A DNA stretch of 14,081 bases from JBFLVN01 sp040758475 (lineage in GTDB: Bacteria; JAGRBM01), in the NCBI GenBank assembly GCA_040758475.1, contig JBFLVN010000075.1, forward strand, positions 1 to 14,081, written 5' to 3'. The notes below the pieces were generated by a model, which saw only the letters and a program-made list of their open reading frames with translations, did not search any database and was not told where the DNA came from. Of the stretch, positions 13,699 through 14,081 are shown piece after piece. The stretch's first letter is position 1, and each line of letters begins with the position of its first letter. The translations under genes and the position numbers were made by a program.

Positions 13699-13728
13699 TT
13701 GACTTTCCCTCACTTATTCGTTTAACAT
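13699..13728 (+). promoter_or_regulatory. Probable promoter of the last gene
   Basis: TTGACT (13699-13704) and TAACAT (13723-13728) are 18 bases apart, with a near-consensus -35. The expected start near 13735 would leave a leader of about 65 bases before ATG 13801. The 250 bases between the lipoprotein stop and ATG 13801 hold no gene I can support; the first half is GC-rich and featureless apart from short imperfect inverted repeats. Confidence 0.45.
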
Positions 13729-13800
13729 ACGGTCGTCGTTCACCTCCATCTTCCCATTCCCCTTGCTCTCTTCGATCTTTTTACCCGCGGTTATCCATCC

Positions 13801-14081
13801 ATGTACGATCCCGAAATCCTATTGACCTCCCCGGCCTTCCTGGAGAAGGTCTGCGCCCACGTCATTGACGGCGCTTCGCCCCACATGGCGGCCCGCTTCG
13901 AAGGGATGAAAGAGCGCGATTACTGGCGTTTCTGGGAAGAGGGAAAGAAAGCCGACGAAACACCCGAACAGGAACGGACGGAGCGGGACGAATTCCTCGC
14001 CCGGTTCGTGGACCGGATCGAACTGGCCCTGGCCGAGGCCCGGATCGACGCCGAGAAAAGAGTTTTCGACAAGAACCCCGC
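13801..14081 (+). CDS. Unrecognised protein, N-terminal part (3' end outside window)
   Basis: A frame from ATG 13801 stays open to the window edge (93 full codons). Translation begins MYDPEILLTSPAFLEKVC and continues as a highly charged, probably helical segment rich in Glu, Arg, Lys and Asp, for example RDYWRFWEEGKKAD and ARIDAEKRVFDKN. There is no signal peptide or membrane segment and no motif I recognise. Codon use is GC-rich like the main genes, unlike the lipoprotein gene before it. No Shine-Dalgarno precedes the ATG; a later in-frame ATG at codon 36 is possible. The good promoter upstream supports a gene here. Function unknown. Confidence 0.65.
   Translation, partial: MYDPEILLTSPAFLEKVCAHVIDGASPHMAARFEGMKERDYWRFWEEGKKADETPEQERTERDEFLARFVDRIELALAEARIDAEKRVFDKNP

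Noticed and set aside
13465..13725. 86-codon plus-strand frame overlapping the lipoprotein end and the last promoter region
   Set aside because: No ribosome binding site, mostly out of frame with the lipoprotein gene, and its product has no recognisable features.

Overview
The window is GC-rich (about 60-65% in coding stretches, sampled by eye) and densely coding. The organism looks like a diderm (Gram-negative type) bacterium. It has a lipoprotein N-acyltransferase, a lipoprotein gene, a PilZ protein, and a DnaK carrying the N-terminal insert typical of Gram-negative DnaK. The chaperone gene order hemW-hrcA-grpE-dnaK-dnaJ is best known from Firmicutes and also occurs in some deltaproteobacteria-like and other deep diderm lineages. 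I cannot fix the phylum from sequence alone.

Layout. (1) 2-2091: the 3' part of lnt, then hemW, which starts inside the lnt stop codon (GTGA overlap). (2) 2092-7109: a promoter region with an 8-bp inverted repeat in place of CIRCE, then hrcA, grpE, dnaK and dnaJ. This is a complete heat-shock operon with its own repressor. (3) 7170-11321, all on +: a crotonase-fold enoyl-CoA hydratase-like protein (TTG start), an acyl-CoA carboxylase carboxyltransferase subunit (stop and start share one base), and a B12-dependent acyl-CoA mutase large subunit. (4) 12253-11318 on -: HMG-CoA lyase, which converges on the mutase gene so that both stop codons lie in one CTAG. (5) 12393-12791: a small PilZ protein. 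(6) 12792-13735: a noticeably AT-richer stretch with an unrecognised lipoprotein. (7) 13801 to the edge: the start of an unrecognised gene, cut by the window.

The most interesting part is the acyl-CoA block. A carboxyltransferase with methylcrotonyl-CoA-carboxylase-like features, a crotonase and an HMG-CoA lyase together resemble the lower leucine/isovalerate pathway. The mutase next to them carries the Phe/Gln pair (F91/Q209) of isobutyryl-CoA mutase instead of the Tyr/Arg pair of methylmalonyl-CoA mutase, so annotation as methylmalonyl-CoA mutase would probably be wrong. One consistent but unproven reading is a route feeding branched acyl-CoAs (isobutyryl, pivalyl or 2-hydroxyisobutyryl type) into central metabolism. 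The cobalamin-binding small subunit and the biotin-carrying carboxylase subunit are not in the window.

I found no rRNA, tRNA, CRISPR array, insertion sequence or convincing intrinsic terminator. No gene-free stretch exceeds about 250 bases.
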